Shown here: positions 44,520 through 53,182 of the stretch, piece after piece | How positions within the stretch are numbered: the first letter of the stretch is position 1 | Layout of the letters: every line of letters begins with the position of its first letter | NCBI RefSeq assembly: GCF_900092135.1 | Contig: NZ_FMYF01000003.1 | Location: 62,001-126,000, forward strand | Length of the DNA: 64,000 bases | Reading direction: 5' to 3' | Origin: Raineyella antarctica | GTDB lineage: Bacteria > Actinomycetota > Actinomycetes > Propionibacteriales > Propionibacteriaceae | Position numbers and translations under genes: made by a program | The notes under the pieces: generated by a model | The model's input: only the letters and a program-made list of their open reading frames with translations | Database searches by the model: none | Told to the model about the DNA's origin: nothing

Positions 44520-44735
44520 CCAGCCGTGGCCTGCGCCGGGCTGGGAGGAAGGGACGAGCGGACCCGCGGTACCACCCTTCTTGGCGGGTCGTCAGGGACG
44601 CCCCACCCACTTCGTTCTCGCCGCAGCCGGTTCTAGTGGGGCGCCGGTCGGGTCCTGGTGGACCGCGCCGAGCCTGTTCTTCCGGCAGCTCCGGGGTGAT
44701 GGCCCCATCTTCGCCTTGCGACGGGGGTCAGTCTA
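44520..44735 (-). promoter_or_regulatory. T-box riboswitch controlling ileS
   Basis: The minus-strand leader contains the invariant T-box AGGGTGGTACCGCG (plus-strand 44566-44579). An ultrashort stem (GGGG/CCCC) presents the loop CCATCA with the specifier ATC (plus 44698-44700), matching tRNA-Ile. This is the actinobacterial translational ileS type, in which uncharged tRNA-Ile binding frees the ribosome binding site. No terminator-type T-run is seen, supporting translational control. Confidence 0.9.
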
Positions 44736-44847
44736 GGCCGTCGGCGGGTCCGGCCCAAGTTCCGCGCGGCCCCGACCGTCACCTCAGGCTCCCCTCAGGG
44801 AGGACGTGCGCACGCTGGGCACAACAGACACCCAAAGGAGTGTGCCC

Positions 44848-45159
44848 ATGACCGACCATCTGGCCGATATCAAGAAGTACGTCGAGACGGTGGACGAAAC
44901 CGTCGTCGCCGCCATGGAGAAGACCTACCGCCTGGTCCTGAGCAAGCAGGACTCCGCGAGCGTCTCCTTCAGCGATCCCGCCGAGCTCGCCACGGTCCGG
45001 GAGAACTTCCTCAAGAAGAAGCTTGGGGTGACCGGTAGCGACGCCGAACTGGACGCGCAGATCAAGCAGGTGGGCCAGCAGATCCACGGTCGCAAGGACC
45101 GGCTCACCGTCTACTACCTGCTCGCCGAGCACTACGGCAAGCTCGACGCCCTCAAGTGA
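44848..45159 (+). CDS. DUF2853 family protein
   Basis: A 103-residue helical protein beginning MTDHLADIKKYVETVDETVV, a good match to DUF2853. AAAGGAG lies 7 bases before the ATG. Its last 8 bp overlap the convergent HAD gene. Function unknown. Confidence 0.75.
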   Translation: MTDHLADIKKYVETVDETVVAAMEKTYRLVLSKQDSASVSFSDPAELATVRENFLKKKLGVTGSDAELDAQIKQVGQQIHGRKDRLTVYYLLAEHYGKLDALK

Positions 45160-46045
45160 GGATCCCGGTCGCCTGACCGGACCACCGGTCGGACCTACCC
45201 GCGAGGACGGCTTCGAGCACCTGGGCGAAGCCGTCCTCGTCGCAGCCCGGCGCGACCTCGTCGGCCGCGGCGAGCAGCTCGGGCTCGGCGTTGGCCACGG
45301 CGATTCCGCGGCCGGCCCAGGCGAGCATGTCCAGGTCGTTCAGCCCGTCGCCGAGGGCCACGACCTGGCCGGGGGCGATGCCGAGGTGGTCGGCCAGGCG
45401 GCCCAGCCCGTACGCCTTGCCGATGCCCGTGGCGGAGATCTCCAGGAACTGTGCGCCCGACGACGTGGCGCGCAGGCCCGGCAGGTCCAGGGTGGCGAAG
45501 GTGGCGAGGAGGTCCCGCGGACCCAGTTCGGGGTGCCGGGCGACCATCTTGAGGTTGGGCGCGGCCGCGAGGGCGGCTCGGTCGACGACCTGCATCTGGC
45601 GCGGGTCGCGGTTGTGGTCCGACCAGACGGTCAGCTCGGCGTAGCCAGGCTCCACGAAGAACCCGTCTCCCCCGTCGCGGACGGCGCAGAACCGGATGTC
45701 GGGGACGGCCTCGGTGAGCCGGTCGACCAGGCCGCGCTGGGCTGCGACGGCCATGGTGGCCTCGAACAGCCGCTCACCGCTGGCCAGGTGCACGCCGAGG
45801 GCGCCGTTGGAGCACACCGCCCAGCCGCCGAAGGCATCCGCCAGCTCGACGAACACCGGCGCGACCGCCAGCACGCCGAGACGCTGGCGGGCGGTGACCG
45901 GGACGACGGCTACCCCCGCCTGCGCGGCCGCCCGCAGCGCCGCCTCGGTGCGCGGGCTGACCGACTTGTCGGTGCGCAGCAGGGTGTTGTCCAGGTCGGT
46001 CGCGACCAGGCGAACAGGAGGAAGGCCGGCCTCAGCTGAGGGCAC
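45152..46045 (-). CDS. HAD-superfamily (Cof-like) hydrolase
   Basis: A 297-residue HAD phosphatase with [13 protein letters not shown] (nucleophile Asp), a C2-type cap, a Lys-containing segment and [17 protein letters not shown] (motif IV). The family dephosphorylates sugar phosphates or cofactors. GTG 46045 overlaps the recR stop by 14 bp, so it forms the end of the ybaB-recR unit. Confidence 0.82.
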   Translation of the reverse strand: MPSAEAGLPPVRLVATDLDNTLLRTDKSVSPRTEAALRAAAQAGVAVVPVTARQRLGVLAVAPVFVELADAFGGWAVCSNGALGVHLASGERLFEATMAVAAQRGLVDRLTEAVPDIRFCAVRDGGDGFFVEPGYAELTVWSDHNRDPRQMQVVDRAALAAAPNLKMVARHPELGPRDLLATFATLDLPGLRATSSGAQFLEISATGIGKAYGLGRLADHLGIAPGQVVALGDGLNDLDMLAWAGRGIAVANAEPELLAAADEVAPGCDEDGFAQVLEAVLAGRSDRWSGQATGILT

Positions 46046-46637
46046 GACGGCCCTCGAACGCCCGCCCGAGGGTGACCTCGTCGGCGTACTCCAGGTCGCC
46101 GCCGACCGGCAGGCCGCTGGCCAGTCGGGAGACGGTCAGCCCCATCGGCAGCAACAGCCGGCTCAGGTACGTGGCGGTCGCCTCGCCCTCGATGGTCGGG
46201 TTGGTGGCGATGATGACCTCCTGCACGGATCCGTCGGCCAGCCTGGCGACGAGCTCGCGGATGTGCAGCTGGTCCGGCCCCATCCCGTTGACCGGGCTGA
46301 TGCAGCCGCCCAGCACGTGGTAGCGGCCCCGGAACTCCCGGGTGCGCTCGATCGCCACCACGTCCTTGGCATCCTCGACCACGCAGACCACCGCGTTGTC
46401 GCGGCGCGGATCGCGGCAGATCGAGCAGGTGTCCCCCTCGGAGACGTTGAAGCAGGTGGTGCAGAAGTGGATCCGATCCTTGACCTGCACCAGCGCATCG
46501 ACCAGCCGCATCACGTCCTCCTTCTCGGTGGACAGGATGTGGAAGGCGATGCGCTGGGCGGACTTCGGCCCGATCCCGGGAAGCTGACCGAGTTCGGTGA
46601 TCAGGTCCTGGATCGGGCCGTCGTAGATGGCTGCCAC
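46032..46637 (-). CDS. recR: Recombination mediator RecR
   Basis: A 201-residue RecR with an N-terminal helix-hairpin-helix ([20 protein letters not shown]), a four-Cys zinc motif ([16 protein letters not shown]) and a Toprim domain ([15 protein letters not shown]). Assists RecO/RecF in loading RecA at gaps. GTG 46637 directly follows the ybaB stop. Confidence 0.93.
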   Translation of the reverse strand: MAAIYDGPIQDLITELGQLPGIGPKSAQRIAFHILSTEKEDVMRLVDALVQVKDRIHFCTTCFNVSEGDTCSICRDPRRDNAVVCVVEDAKDVVAIERTREFRGRYHVLGGCISPVNGMGPDQLHIRELVARLADGSVQEVIIATNPTIEGEATATYLSRLLLPMGLTVSRLASGLPVGGDLEYADEVTLGRAFEGRRALS

Positions 46638-46964
46638 TCAGAGACCGAGGCCCATCCCGCCGGCCATCGGGCCGAGCTTCTGCTGGGCCAGAGCGGTCGC
46701 CTGGTTGTTGGCATCACGCAGCGCGGCGACGACCAGGTCACCGAGCGACTCGGTGTCCTCGGGGTCGACGGCCTCGGGCTTGATCTCGACAGCGGTGACC
46801 TCACCGGCACCGGTCATGGTGACCGTGACCAGGCCGCCGCCGGCGGTGCCGGAGACGGAGGTGATGGCCAGTTCTGCCTGGGCCTGCTGCATCTGGGCCT
46901 GCATGGCCTGGGCCTGCTGCATGAGTGCGTTCATGTCGAAGCCCTGGGGCATTCCCTCGGTCAT
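46638..46964 (-). CDS. ybaB: YbaB/EbfC family nucleoid-associated protein
   Basis: A 108-residue protein with the Met/Gln-rich helix ([20 protein letters not shown]) and [16 protein letters not shown] strands of YbaB. Binds DNA as a dimer. Usually follows dnaX directly; here the ADH, nitronate monooxygenase and small-protein genes separate them. Confidence 0.9.
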   Translation of the reverse strand: MTEGMPQGFDMNALMQQAQAMQAQMQQAQAELAITSVSGTAGGGLVTVTMTGAGEVTAVEIKPEAVDPEDTESLGDLVVAALRDANNQATALAQQKLGPMAGGMGLGL

Positions 46965-47182
46965 CTGGGGGTCCTTTCACGGAGGTGGGCGCTGCGACAA
47001 GACTATGCGCAGCCATCGCCTGGTCCTGACCGGTCCGGCACGCACCGGGCCCCGTACTGAATCCCAACAGGTGCCCTCGATCCACGGTGCTCCGTCACGG
47101 CGGCCCGTCGATCGGGAGGTCCCGTCGGGAATCAGTACACCGATCCTGCGACACCCGGACCCCAGGGCCGGCCTCGTGGTGG

Positions 47183-47218
47183 ACTGGTCGCAACGGGAGG
47201 ACTGGTGGCAACAGGAGG
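47183..47218 (+). repeat. 18-bp tandem duplication carrying the ADH ribosome binding site
   Basis: ACTGGTCGCAACGGGAGG (47183-47200) and ACTGGTGGCAACAGGAGG (47201-47218) match at 16 of 18 positions. The second copy supplies the AGGAGG used by ATG 47228; the first carries a near-copy GGGAGG. Confidence 0.65.
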
Positions 47219-47227
47219 AGGTCGACC

Positions 47228-48238
47228 ATGCGTGCCTGGCAGGTCGGTACACCCGGTCCGCTGGAGAGCGGGCCGCTGGAGTTCATCGAGAAGCCCATGC
47301 CCGTGCCAGGGCCGGGCGAGGTGCTGGTCCGGGTCCTGACCTGCGGGGTGTGCCGGACGGACCTGCACGTGGCCGAGGGCGACCTGCCGGTACATCGGCA
47401 GCACGTCACGCCGGGCCATGAGATCGTCGGCCAGGTCGTCGGCGCCGGCCCGGGCGCCGAGCGCTTCGTCCTCGGGGAACGCGTCGGCATCCCCTGGCTG
47501 CGCCGCACCTGCGGGGTCTGCCGCCACTGCCGATCGGGCCGGGAGAACCTCTGCCGCCGCTCCCAGTACACCGGCTGGGACGCCGACGGCGGCTACGCCG
47601 AGTACACGACGGCCCCCGAGGGGTTCGCCTACCGGCTGCCCGAGGGCTTCGACGACGCGACGGCCGCGCCACTGCTGTGTGCCGGGATCATCGGCTACCG
47701 GGCCCTGCGCCGGGCGAACGTCCCACCCGGTGGGGTGCTGGGCCTGTACGGGTTCGGTGGCAGCGCGCACCTGACCGCCCAGGTCGCCCTCGCCCAGGGG
47801 ATCGAGGTGCACGTCCTCACCCGCGGGGAGCAGGCCCGCGGGTTCGCACTCCAGCTGGGGTGCGCCTCGGCCGGCGACGCCCGCGAGATGCCTCCGGTGG
47901 CGCTGGACTCGGCGATCATCTTCGCCCCGGCCGGCGACATCGTGCCGTACGCGCTGGCCGCGCTGGCCTACGGCGGCACGCTCGCCTGCGCCGGCATCCA
48001 CATGTCCGACATCCCCGTCCTCGACTACCAGCAGCACGTCTTCCACGAGAAGACGCTGACCAGCGTGGAGTCCAACACGCGCCGGGACGGTGAGGAGTTC
48101 CTCACCCTGGCGGCGCGGCTCGGCCTGCACCCGACCACCCACGAGTACCCGCTGGAACAGGCCGACCGCGCGCTCGGCTACCTCGCCCGCGGCGACATCG
48201 AGGGCGCCGGGGTGCTGCGCGTGGCCGATCCGGCCTGA
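47228..48238 (+). CDS. Zinc-dependent alcohol dehydrogenase family protein
   Basis: A 336-residue MDR enzyme with catalytic zinc ligands in [10 protein letters not shown] and TPGHEIVG, a structural zinc motif [15 protein letters not shown], and a nucleotide-binding region reading [10 protein letters not shown]. Close in type to AdhA/Rv0162-like alcohol dehydrogenases. AGGAGG lies 9 bases upstream, inside a tandem repeat. Plus-strand, inserted between ybaB and dnaX on the minus strand. Confidence 0.85.
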   Translation: MRAWQVGTPGPLESGPLEFIEKPMPVPGPGEVLVRVLTCGVCRTDLHVAEGDLPVHRQHVTPGHEIVGQVVGAGPGAERFVLGERVGIPWLRRTCGVCRHCRSGRENLCRRSQYTGWDADGGYAEYTTAPEGFAYRLPEGFDDATAAPLLCAGIIGYRALRRANVPPGGVLGLYGFGGSAHLTAQVALAQGIEVHVLTRGEQARGFALQLGCASAGDAREMPPVALDSAIIFAPAGDIVPYALAALAYGGTLACAGIHMSDIPVLDYQQHVFHEKTLTSVESNTRRDGEEFLTLAARLGLHPTTHEYPLEQADRALGYLARGDIEGAGVLRVADPA

Positions 48239-48281
48239 CCGCCCCTTCCCTCGGGCTGGGGTCTCCCCTAGCGTCGAGGAC

Positions 48282-49310
48282 ATGAGTGGCTTCCCGACAC
48301 TGCGCGTCCCGATCCTCGCCGCCCCGATGGCCGGCGGCCCGTCGACCCCAGCGCTGGTCAGCGCGATGGCGGAGGCCGGTGGGCTGGGCTTCCTCGCCGC
48401 CGGCTACCTGCCGGTGGCGGCCCTGGCCGAACAGGTCGCCGCGGTCCGTACGGCCGGCACCGACCTGTTCGGGGTGAACCTCTTCGTGCCCGACACCGAG
48501 CCGATCGACCTGCCGGCCGTGCTCGCCTACCGCGAGGCGCTGCTACCGCTGGCGGCCGAGCTGGGCCTCGACGGTCTGCCCGAGCCGTACCCCGACGACG
48601 ACGGGTGGGCGGCAAAGGTCGACCTGCTGGTCGACCAGCCGGTGCCGATCGTCTCCTTCACCTTCGGGCTGCCGGATCGTACGACCGTGGAGCGCCTGCA
48701 CGGAGTCGACACGCTCCTGGTCGCGACGGTGACCTCGACCGCCGATGCCCGAGCCGCCGTGGAGGCAGGGATGGACGGGCTGGTCGTCCAGGGTCCGGGC
48801 GCCGGTGGGCACCAGGGGACGTGGCATACGTCGGACCCCGCCCCCTCGCTGCCGCTGGACGACCTGCTGGCCCAGGTGCTGGCGGAGGTCGACGTGCCGG
48901 TGGTGGCGGCCGGTGGACTGGCCACCGCCGACGACGTGCACCGGGTGGTGTCCGCGGGAGCCGCGGGCGCCCAGCTCGGCACGGCCTTCCTGCTCACCCC
49001 CGAGGCCGGCACCAATCCGACCTACCGGGCGGCGCTGACCCATCCGGGGTTCGGCCCGACCCGGATGACGCGGGCCTTCTCCGGGCGCTGGGCGCGCAGT
49101 CTGGACAACGCGTTCATCGCGACGTACGACGCGCTCGCGCCCGCCTCCTACCCCGCGATCAACCAGGTGACCGGACCGATCCGCCGGGCGGCAGCCGCGG
49201 CGGGCGACGCCCAGCACCTGCACCTGTGGGCCGGCACCGGGGTCGAACACGTCCGTGAGGCATCGGCCGCAGAGGTCGTGGCGCAGCTCTGGCCGGACGC
49301 GCGGGAATGA
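48282..49310 (+). CDS. Nitronate monooxygenase family flavoprotein
   Basis: A 342-residue (beta/alpha)8 FMN protein with LAAPMAGGPSTPALVSAMAE, LVVQGPGAGGHQGTW and VVAAGGLATADDV motifs of the 2-nitropropane dioxygenase/nitronate monooxygenase family. The conserved His in GGHQG is the catalytic base position. TAGCGT lies 7 nt before ATG 48282 (leaderless pattern; GAGGA also present but too close). Follows the ADH gene. Confidence 0.85.
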   Translation: MSGFPTLRVPILAAPMAGGPSTPALVSAMAEAGGLGFLAAGYLPVAALAEQVAAVRTAGTDLFGVNLFVPDTEPIDLPAVLAYREALLPLAAELGLDGLPEPYPDDDGWAAKVDLLVDQPVPIVSFTFGLPDRTTVERLHGVDTLLVATVTSTADARAAVEAGMDGLVVQGPGAGGHQGTWHTSDPAPSLPLDDLLAQVLAEVDVPVVAAGGLATADDVHRVVSAGAAGAQLGTAFLLTPEAGTNPTYRAALTHPGFGPTRMTRAFSGRWARSLDNAFIATYDALAPASYPAINQVTGPIRRAAAAAGDAQHLHLWAGTGVEHVREASAAEVVAQLWPDARE

Positions 49311-49341
49311 TCTGGCAACCGGCGGTCGGAGGCCGTTCGCC

Positions 49342-49509
49342 TCAGGCGCTCAGCTCGGCCTTGAGCCGGGTGAGTTCGGCGCTCAGCTCCGGGTCCTCGC
49401 GGACCAGCCAGACCAGGCCGCAGTCCTGCGGGCCGGTGGCACCGGGATAGCAGAGGCTGCAACTGTCGCCGGGGCGGACCGGGCACTTGGGTTCGGGGGC
49501 GTGCGCCAT
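49342..49509 (-). CDS. Small Cys-rich conserved actinobacterial protein (DUF6767-like)
   Basis: A 55-residue protein: MAHAPEPKCPVRPGDSCSLC, then a CGLVWLV segment and a charged C-terminal helix. Cys9, Cys17, Cys20 and Cys30 could bind a metal. AAGGAAC lies before ATG 49509. It sits 48 bp downstream of dnaX on the same strand. Resembles small actinobacterial proteins of unknown function; the family label rests on memory. Confidence 0.65.
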   Translation of the reverse strand: MAHAPEPKCPVRPGDSCSLCYPGATGPQDCGLVWLVREDPELSAELTRLKAELSA

Positions 49510-49557
49510 GCGTTCCTTCTTTCGGACCGCACCATTCTACGACGCACCACCGAGCCC

Positions 49558-52488
49558 TCAGACCTGCAGGCCGGTCTCCTGCTGCTCCTCCAGGATCAGC
49601 TCGGCACCCAGCACGTTGGTCAGCAGCTCGGCCGCATTCTCGTAGCCCTCGCCGACCGTCATGTCCTCGTCGCTGTAGGCGGCCGCCTCCTCCTCGGGCG
49701 TCAACTCCTTGGCCGGCTGCGGTGCCGCCACGACCTGGGAATACCGGCTCGGTCGAGACGTGGGACCGGACTGGGCCCCGGGTGTCTGGCGTGCGGAATG
49801 GCCGCCCACCGCCGAACGCGCCGACGGTGTCGTCGGCCCGGATGCTCCCGGCCCGGCAACAGGGCCGGCAGACGGGGCGGCTCCGGGCGCCGCGGCGGCG
49901 CGCACCGGGGGTCGGTCCAAGTCCCGATCGGGTGCCGACGTCACCGGTCGACTGTCGGCGTGAGGGGGCGTCCGAGGAACGTACGGATCCTCCTCCGGCG
50001 GCGGCTCGTCCCAGGGATCCTCGGGCGGCTCGGGCGGCGGCGGAACCTCCTCGCGGATCGGCGCGCCGGCGGCTGCCGAGACACCCCGCCTGGTGCCACG
50101 CAGCCGCGGCGAGGCCGATGATGCCGGCGGCATCGCGGGGGCAGTGGAGGCCGTGGACGCCGGGGGCGTTGGTGACCCTGCGGGGACCGACTGCTGGCCA
50201 CCGGACGGCGGCCGGGTGCCTGCCGCTACGACCGGCCCACCGGCGCCCGGCTGGCCCGCCGAGCCCCCCGGACCTGTCGGCCTGGGCGCTCCAGGGCCGG
50301 CAGCACCGGGACGGCCCGCGCCGCTTCCGGCCGGTGCCGGACCCGCGCCCGCGGGGGGCGTACGTCCACCCGGACCGGACGGACCGGACGTGCCCCGGCC
50401 GCCACGACCCTGGCGTCCGGCATCGGGGTCGATGATCGTCTCGACCTGCAGCGCGACCCCGAAAACCTCGGTCAGCGCCTCCAGGAACGTCTGCCGCTCC
50501 CGGGGACGCTCGAAGCTCGTCCGTGCCCCGGCCGAGCCCAGCGCAAGGGTCAGCACCCCGCCGACCAGGGAGACCAGGGCACCGTTGCCCTCCAACAGCA
50601 CCTTGGTGAAGTGGCGGCGACGCCCGACGGCGGCGAGGATGTCCTCCCAGTGTTCCTGGGCGTCCTGGGTGGTCAACGCCCGGGCACCGGTCGCATCTGC
50701 GCGCGGACGGGGCTGCGGAGCGGGGGCCTGCTCCGGCACGGGCACGGGCTGCATAGCCGGGACCGGCTGCACCGGAGCCGACGGGATCGGAGCCTCCTGC
50801 GCCGGCGGCGTGGCCGGCAGGTCCGGGCGGTCGGGTCGTCCGGGTCGCGGTGGGCGGGCCGGACGCTCGGTGACCTGGCCGGCGGCCCCCTGGGCCTGGG
50901 CGGAATCGCTCTGGGACGCTGCCGGCGCAGCGGGTCGCACGGGGGCCGGCACGACAGGGTTCCCGTCCGCGGCAGGGATCGCCGCGGCCGCCGCCGGTGC
51001 GGGCTGCGGCGGAGCCATGGGTGCGGGTCCGGCCGATGCGGCCGTGCCCGGGGTGTGCTCGCGGCGTCCGCCGCGGGGCCGCTGGGCGGGTGCGGGAGCA
51101 CCGGCTCCGGGTACCTCGCCGACCGGTAGCCCGGTGTCGAGGCCACCCAGGTTGAGGCGACGCTCGATCCGGTCCAGTCGCGCATTGGTGCCGCGCTCGG
51201 TCACATCGGCTCCGGGCAGCAGCACCCGCGCGCACATCAGCTCGAGGTGGAGCCGCGGGGCGGTCGTGCCGCGCATCTGGGTCAGGCCCTCGGCGATGAC
51301 GTCGGCGGCGCGGGTGAGCTCACCCAGCCCCATCGCGGCGGCCTCGTTGGCGTACGTCTCCGCCTGTCCTGGGGTCACGTCGACCAGACCGGTGGCCAGG
51401 GCGTCCGGCACGGCCGCGACGATGACCAGGTCGCGGAGCCGGCGCAGCAGGTCCTCGGCGAACCGGCGCGGGTCCTGGCCCGCCTCGATCACCTTCTCCA
51501 CCACGGTGAACACCCCCGAGCCATCGCCGGCGGCGAAGGCGTCGACCATGGTGTCCAGCAGGTCGTCGGGGGTGAACCCGAGCAGGCTGGTGGCGTGCTC
51601 GTACGTGACGCCCTCCGGGGAGGCGCCGCCGAGCAACTGGTCCAGCACGGACAGCGAGTCACGTACGGAACCGCCGCCGGCCCGTACGACCAGCGGGAGC
51701 ACGCCGGTCTCGGTGGCGATGCCCTCCTCGGTGCAGATCCGGGCCAGGTAGTCGGTCAGCACTTTGGGCGGGACCAGCCGGAACGGGTAGTGGTGGGTAC
51801 GCGAGCGGATGGTGCCGATCACCTTGTCGGGCTCGGTGGTCGCGAAGATGAACTTCACGTGCGGCGGTGGTTCCTCGACCAGCTTCAACAGGGCGTTGAA
51901 GCCCTGCGTGGTCACCATGTGCGCCTCGTCGATGATGTAGATCTTGTAGCGGCTGGAGACCGGGGCGAAGAACGCCCGCTCGCGCAGGTCGCGGGCATCG
52001 TCCACGCCACCGTGCGAGGCGGCGTCGATCTCGATCACATCGATCGAGCCGGGGCCGCCGGTGGCCAGGTCCCGGCACGACTGGCAGTGGCCGCAGGGCT
52101 CGGCCGCCGGCCCGTTCTCACAGTTCAGTGCCCGGGCCAGGATGCGCGCCGAGGTGGTCTTGCCGCAGCCCCGGGGGCCGGAGAACAGGTACGCGTGGTT
52201 GACCCGGTTGTTCTCCAGCGCGCGCTGCAGCGGCTTGGTGACGTGCTCCTGGCCGATCACCTCGCCGAACGAGTCGGGGCGGTAGCGCCGGTAGAGCGCC
52301 AGCGGTGTGGCGGACTCCTCGGGCGGCACCGCAGCCGGAGGCGCGAAGAGCCCCGTCCCGGCCTGGGGCGTCACGTCACCGGCGCCGTCATCCTCGTCCT
52401 GCTCGACGACAACGGGGCCGTCGGCCTCCCCTTCGTCCGGGAGGTCTGCGCCGTCGTCCTCCCACGGCTCGAGCTCGTCATCATCCAC
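49558..52488 (-). CDS. dnaX: DNA polymerase III subunits gamma and tau
   Basis: A 976-residue clamp-loader ATPase. An acidic extension (about 1-60) precedes the AAA+ domain: Walker A GPRGCGKTTSARILARA, a Cys4 zinc module around CGHCQSC, IIDEAHMVT, and sensor segments to about 400. A Pro/Ala/Gly-rich tail (about 430-970) replaces a structured tau in the middle, with a conserved block near 600-700 and an acidic C-terminus. GTG 52488 has TAGGGT 6 nt upstream (leaderless). A single reading frame with no obvious gamma frameshift site. Confidence 0.93.
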   Translation of the reverse strand: MDDDELEPWEDDGADLPDEGEADGPVVVEQDEDDGAGDVTPQAGTGLFAPPAAVPPEESATPLALYRRYRPDSFGEVIGQEHVTKPLQRALENNRVNHAYLFSGPRGCGKTTSARILARALNCENGPAAEPCGHCQSCRDLATGGPGSIDVIEIDAASHGGVDDARDLRERAFFAPVSSRYKIYIIDEAHMVTTQGFNALLKLVEEPPPHVKFIFATTEPDKVIGTIRSRTHHYPFRLVPPKVLTDYLARICTEEGIATETGVLPLVVRAGGGSVRDSLSVLDQLLGGASPEGVTYEHATSLLGFTPDDLLDTMVDAFAAGDGSGVFTVVEKVIEAGQDPRRFAEDLLRRLRDLVIVAAVPDALATGLVDVTPGQAETYANEAAAMGLGELTRAADVIAEGLTQMRGTTAPRLHLELMCARVLLPGADVTERGTNARLDRIERRLNLGGLDTGLPVGEVPGAGAPAPAQRPRGGRREHTPGTAASAGPAPMAPPQPAPAAAAAIPAADGNPVVPAPVRPAAPAASQSDSAQAQGAAGQVTERPARPPRPGRPDRPDLPATPPAQEAPIPSAPVQPVPAMQPVPVPEQAPAPQPRPRADATGARALTTQDAQEHWEDILAAVGRRRHFTKVLLEGNGALVSLVGGVLTLALGSAGARTSFERPRERQTFLEALTEVFGVALQVETIIDPDAGRQGRGGRGTSGPSGPGGRTPPAGAGPAPAGSGAGRPGAAGPGAPRPTGPGGSAGQPGAGGPVVAAGTRPPSGGQQSVPAGSPTPPASTASTAPAMPPASSASPRLRGTRRGVSAAAGAPIREEVPPPPEPPEDPWDEPPPEEDPYVPRTPPHADSRPVTSAPDRDLDRPPVRAAAAPGAAPSAGPVAGPGASGPTTPSARSAVGGHSARQTPGAQSGPTSRPSRYSQVVAAPQPAKELTPEEEAAAYSDEDMTVGEGYENAAELLTNVLGAELILEEQQETGLQV

Positions 52489-52538
52489 GGGGCAACCCTA
52501 TGCGGTGCCACTGACGATTTCTGACCCCGGGAACGAAG

Positions 52539-52565
52539 CGAGCCGGACCCGACGGGCCCGGCTCG
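52539..52565 (-). terminator. Terminator of the SRP RNA gene
   Basis: CGAGCCGGACCC and GGGCCCGGCTCG pair with one G-U in the minus transcript. Lies just beyond the SRP RNA 3' end. Confidence 0.55.
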
Positions 52566-52573
52566 AGAAAAGA

Positions 52574-52666
52574 TGGGGGTCCCCCGCGTACCCGACAGAG
52601 CTCACTTACCCTTGCTGCCTTCCGACCCTGGGGGAGTTGGGCGAGGTAACGCCACACGGGGGACCT
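52574..52666 (-). ncRNA. ffs: Signal recognition particle RNA (4.5S, small type)
   Basis: The minus strand contains GGTCGGAAGGCAGCAAGGG, the hallmark of the SRP apical tetraloop and Ffh-binding region. Flanking sequences GGTCCCCC... and ...GGGGGACC close the long rod. TACACT at plus 52673-52678 gives a predicted start near 52666. Lies between dnaX and tRNA-Ser as in other actinobacteria. Binds Ffh to target nascent membrane proteins. Ends are approximate. Confidence 0.92.
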
Positions 52667-52750
52667 TCGGCAAGTGTAGGCGATCGGGGCCACCGACCCC
52701 AACTCGACCTCCGCCACCCGGGCCCACGCCGACCCGCGCACGGGACCGAT

Positions 52751-52779
52751 TTGGACGACCCAGTGGTCTCGTGTAGTGT
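52751..52779 (+). promoter_or_regulatory. Promoter of tRNA-Ser
   Basis: TTGGAC (52751-52756), 17-bp spacer, TAGTGT (52774-52779). The tRNA begins 9 bp later, fitting a short leader. Confidence 0.7.
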
Positions 52780-52787
52780 CCTCCAAC

Positions 52788-52875
52788 GGAGGATTCGCCT
52801 AGAGGCCTATGGCGCTCGCTTGGAAAGCGGGTTGGGTTCACGCCCTCACGAGTTCGAATCTCGTATCCTCCGCCA
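52788..52875 (+). tRNA. tRNA-Ser (anticodon GGA)
   Basis: Acceptor GGAGGAT/ATCCTCC pairs. The anticodon stem CTCGC/GCGGG encloses TTGGAAA with anticodon GGA. A long variable arm (GGGTTCACGCCC) marks class II. The T loop is TTCGAAT and CCA is encoded. 88 nt. Confidence 0.95.
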
Positions 52876-52877
52876 CC

Positions 52878-52909
52878 GCGAGCCCCGCCCCACCAGGGAC
52901 GGGGCTCGC
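52878..52909 (+). terminator. Terminator of tRNA-Ser
   Basis: GCGAGCCCCG and CGGGGCTCGC pair; inner CCC/GGG extend it. Begins 2 bp after the tRNA CCA. Confidence 0.7.
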
Positions 52910-53182
52910 TGCTTGTCCGCCGACGTGACGCGGCCGGCGATTCGTACGGTGTCCCGCGACCCGCCGCAGGCTCCCGAACGCCTCGATGGGCACTTCGGCC
53001 ACGACGGTACCGACTGCCCCGTCGGACCGTCCCACCTGATAGCACGCTGAATTTGTGATCAGACCGTTGTGTGCAACCGGTGCGAACCCCCGCCAACCCG
53101 CAGCGGTCGATGCTTACATGAAAGACGCAACGCTTCCGCGCGCAACCGTCATAGACAGGCCTTATCCAAAGGAGTGAGCCTC
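52910..53182. other. Spacer upstream of the M20/MFS operon
   Basis: No gene is supported. It holds a palindrome-like GTTGTGTGCAAC near 53063-53074 following TTGTGATCAGACC, a candidate GntR-type operator, and AT-rich TTACAT near 53114. A promoter for the operon is expected here but I cannot place it with confidence. Confidence 0.4.

Noticed and set aside
52602-53096. Minus-strand open frame across tRNA-Ser and SRP RNA
   Set aside because: Antisense of two RNA genes with no codon bias of its own; a known type of false gene.
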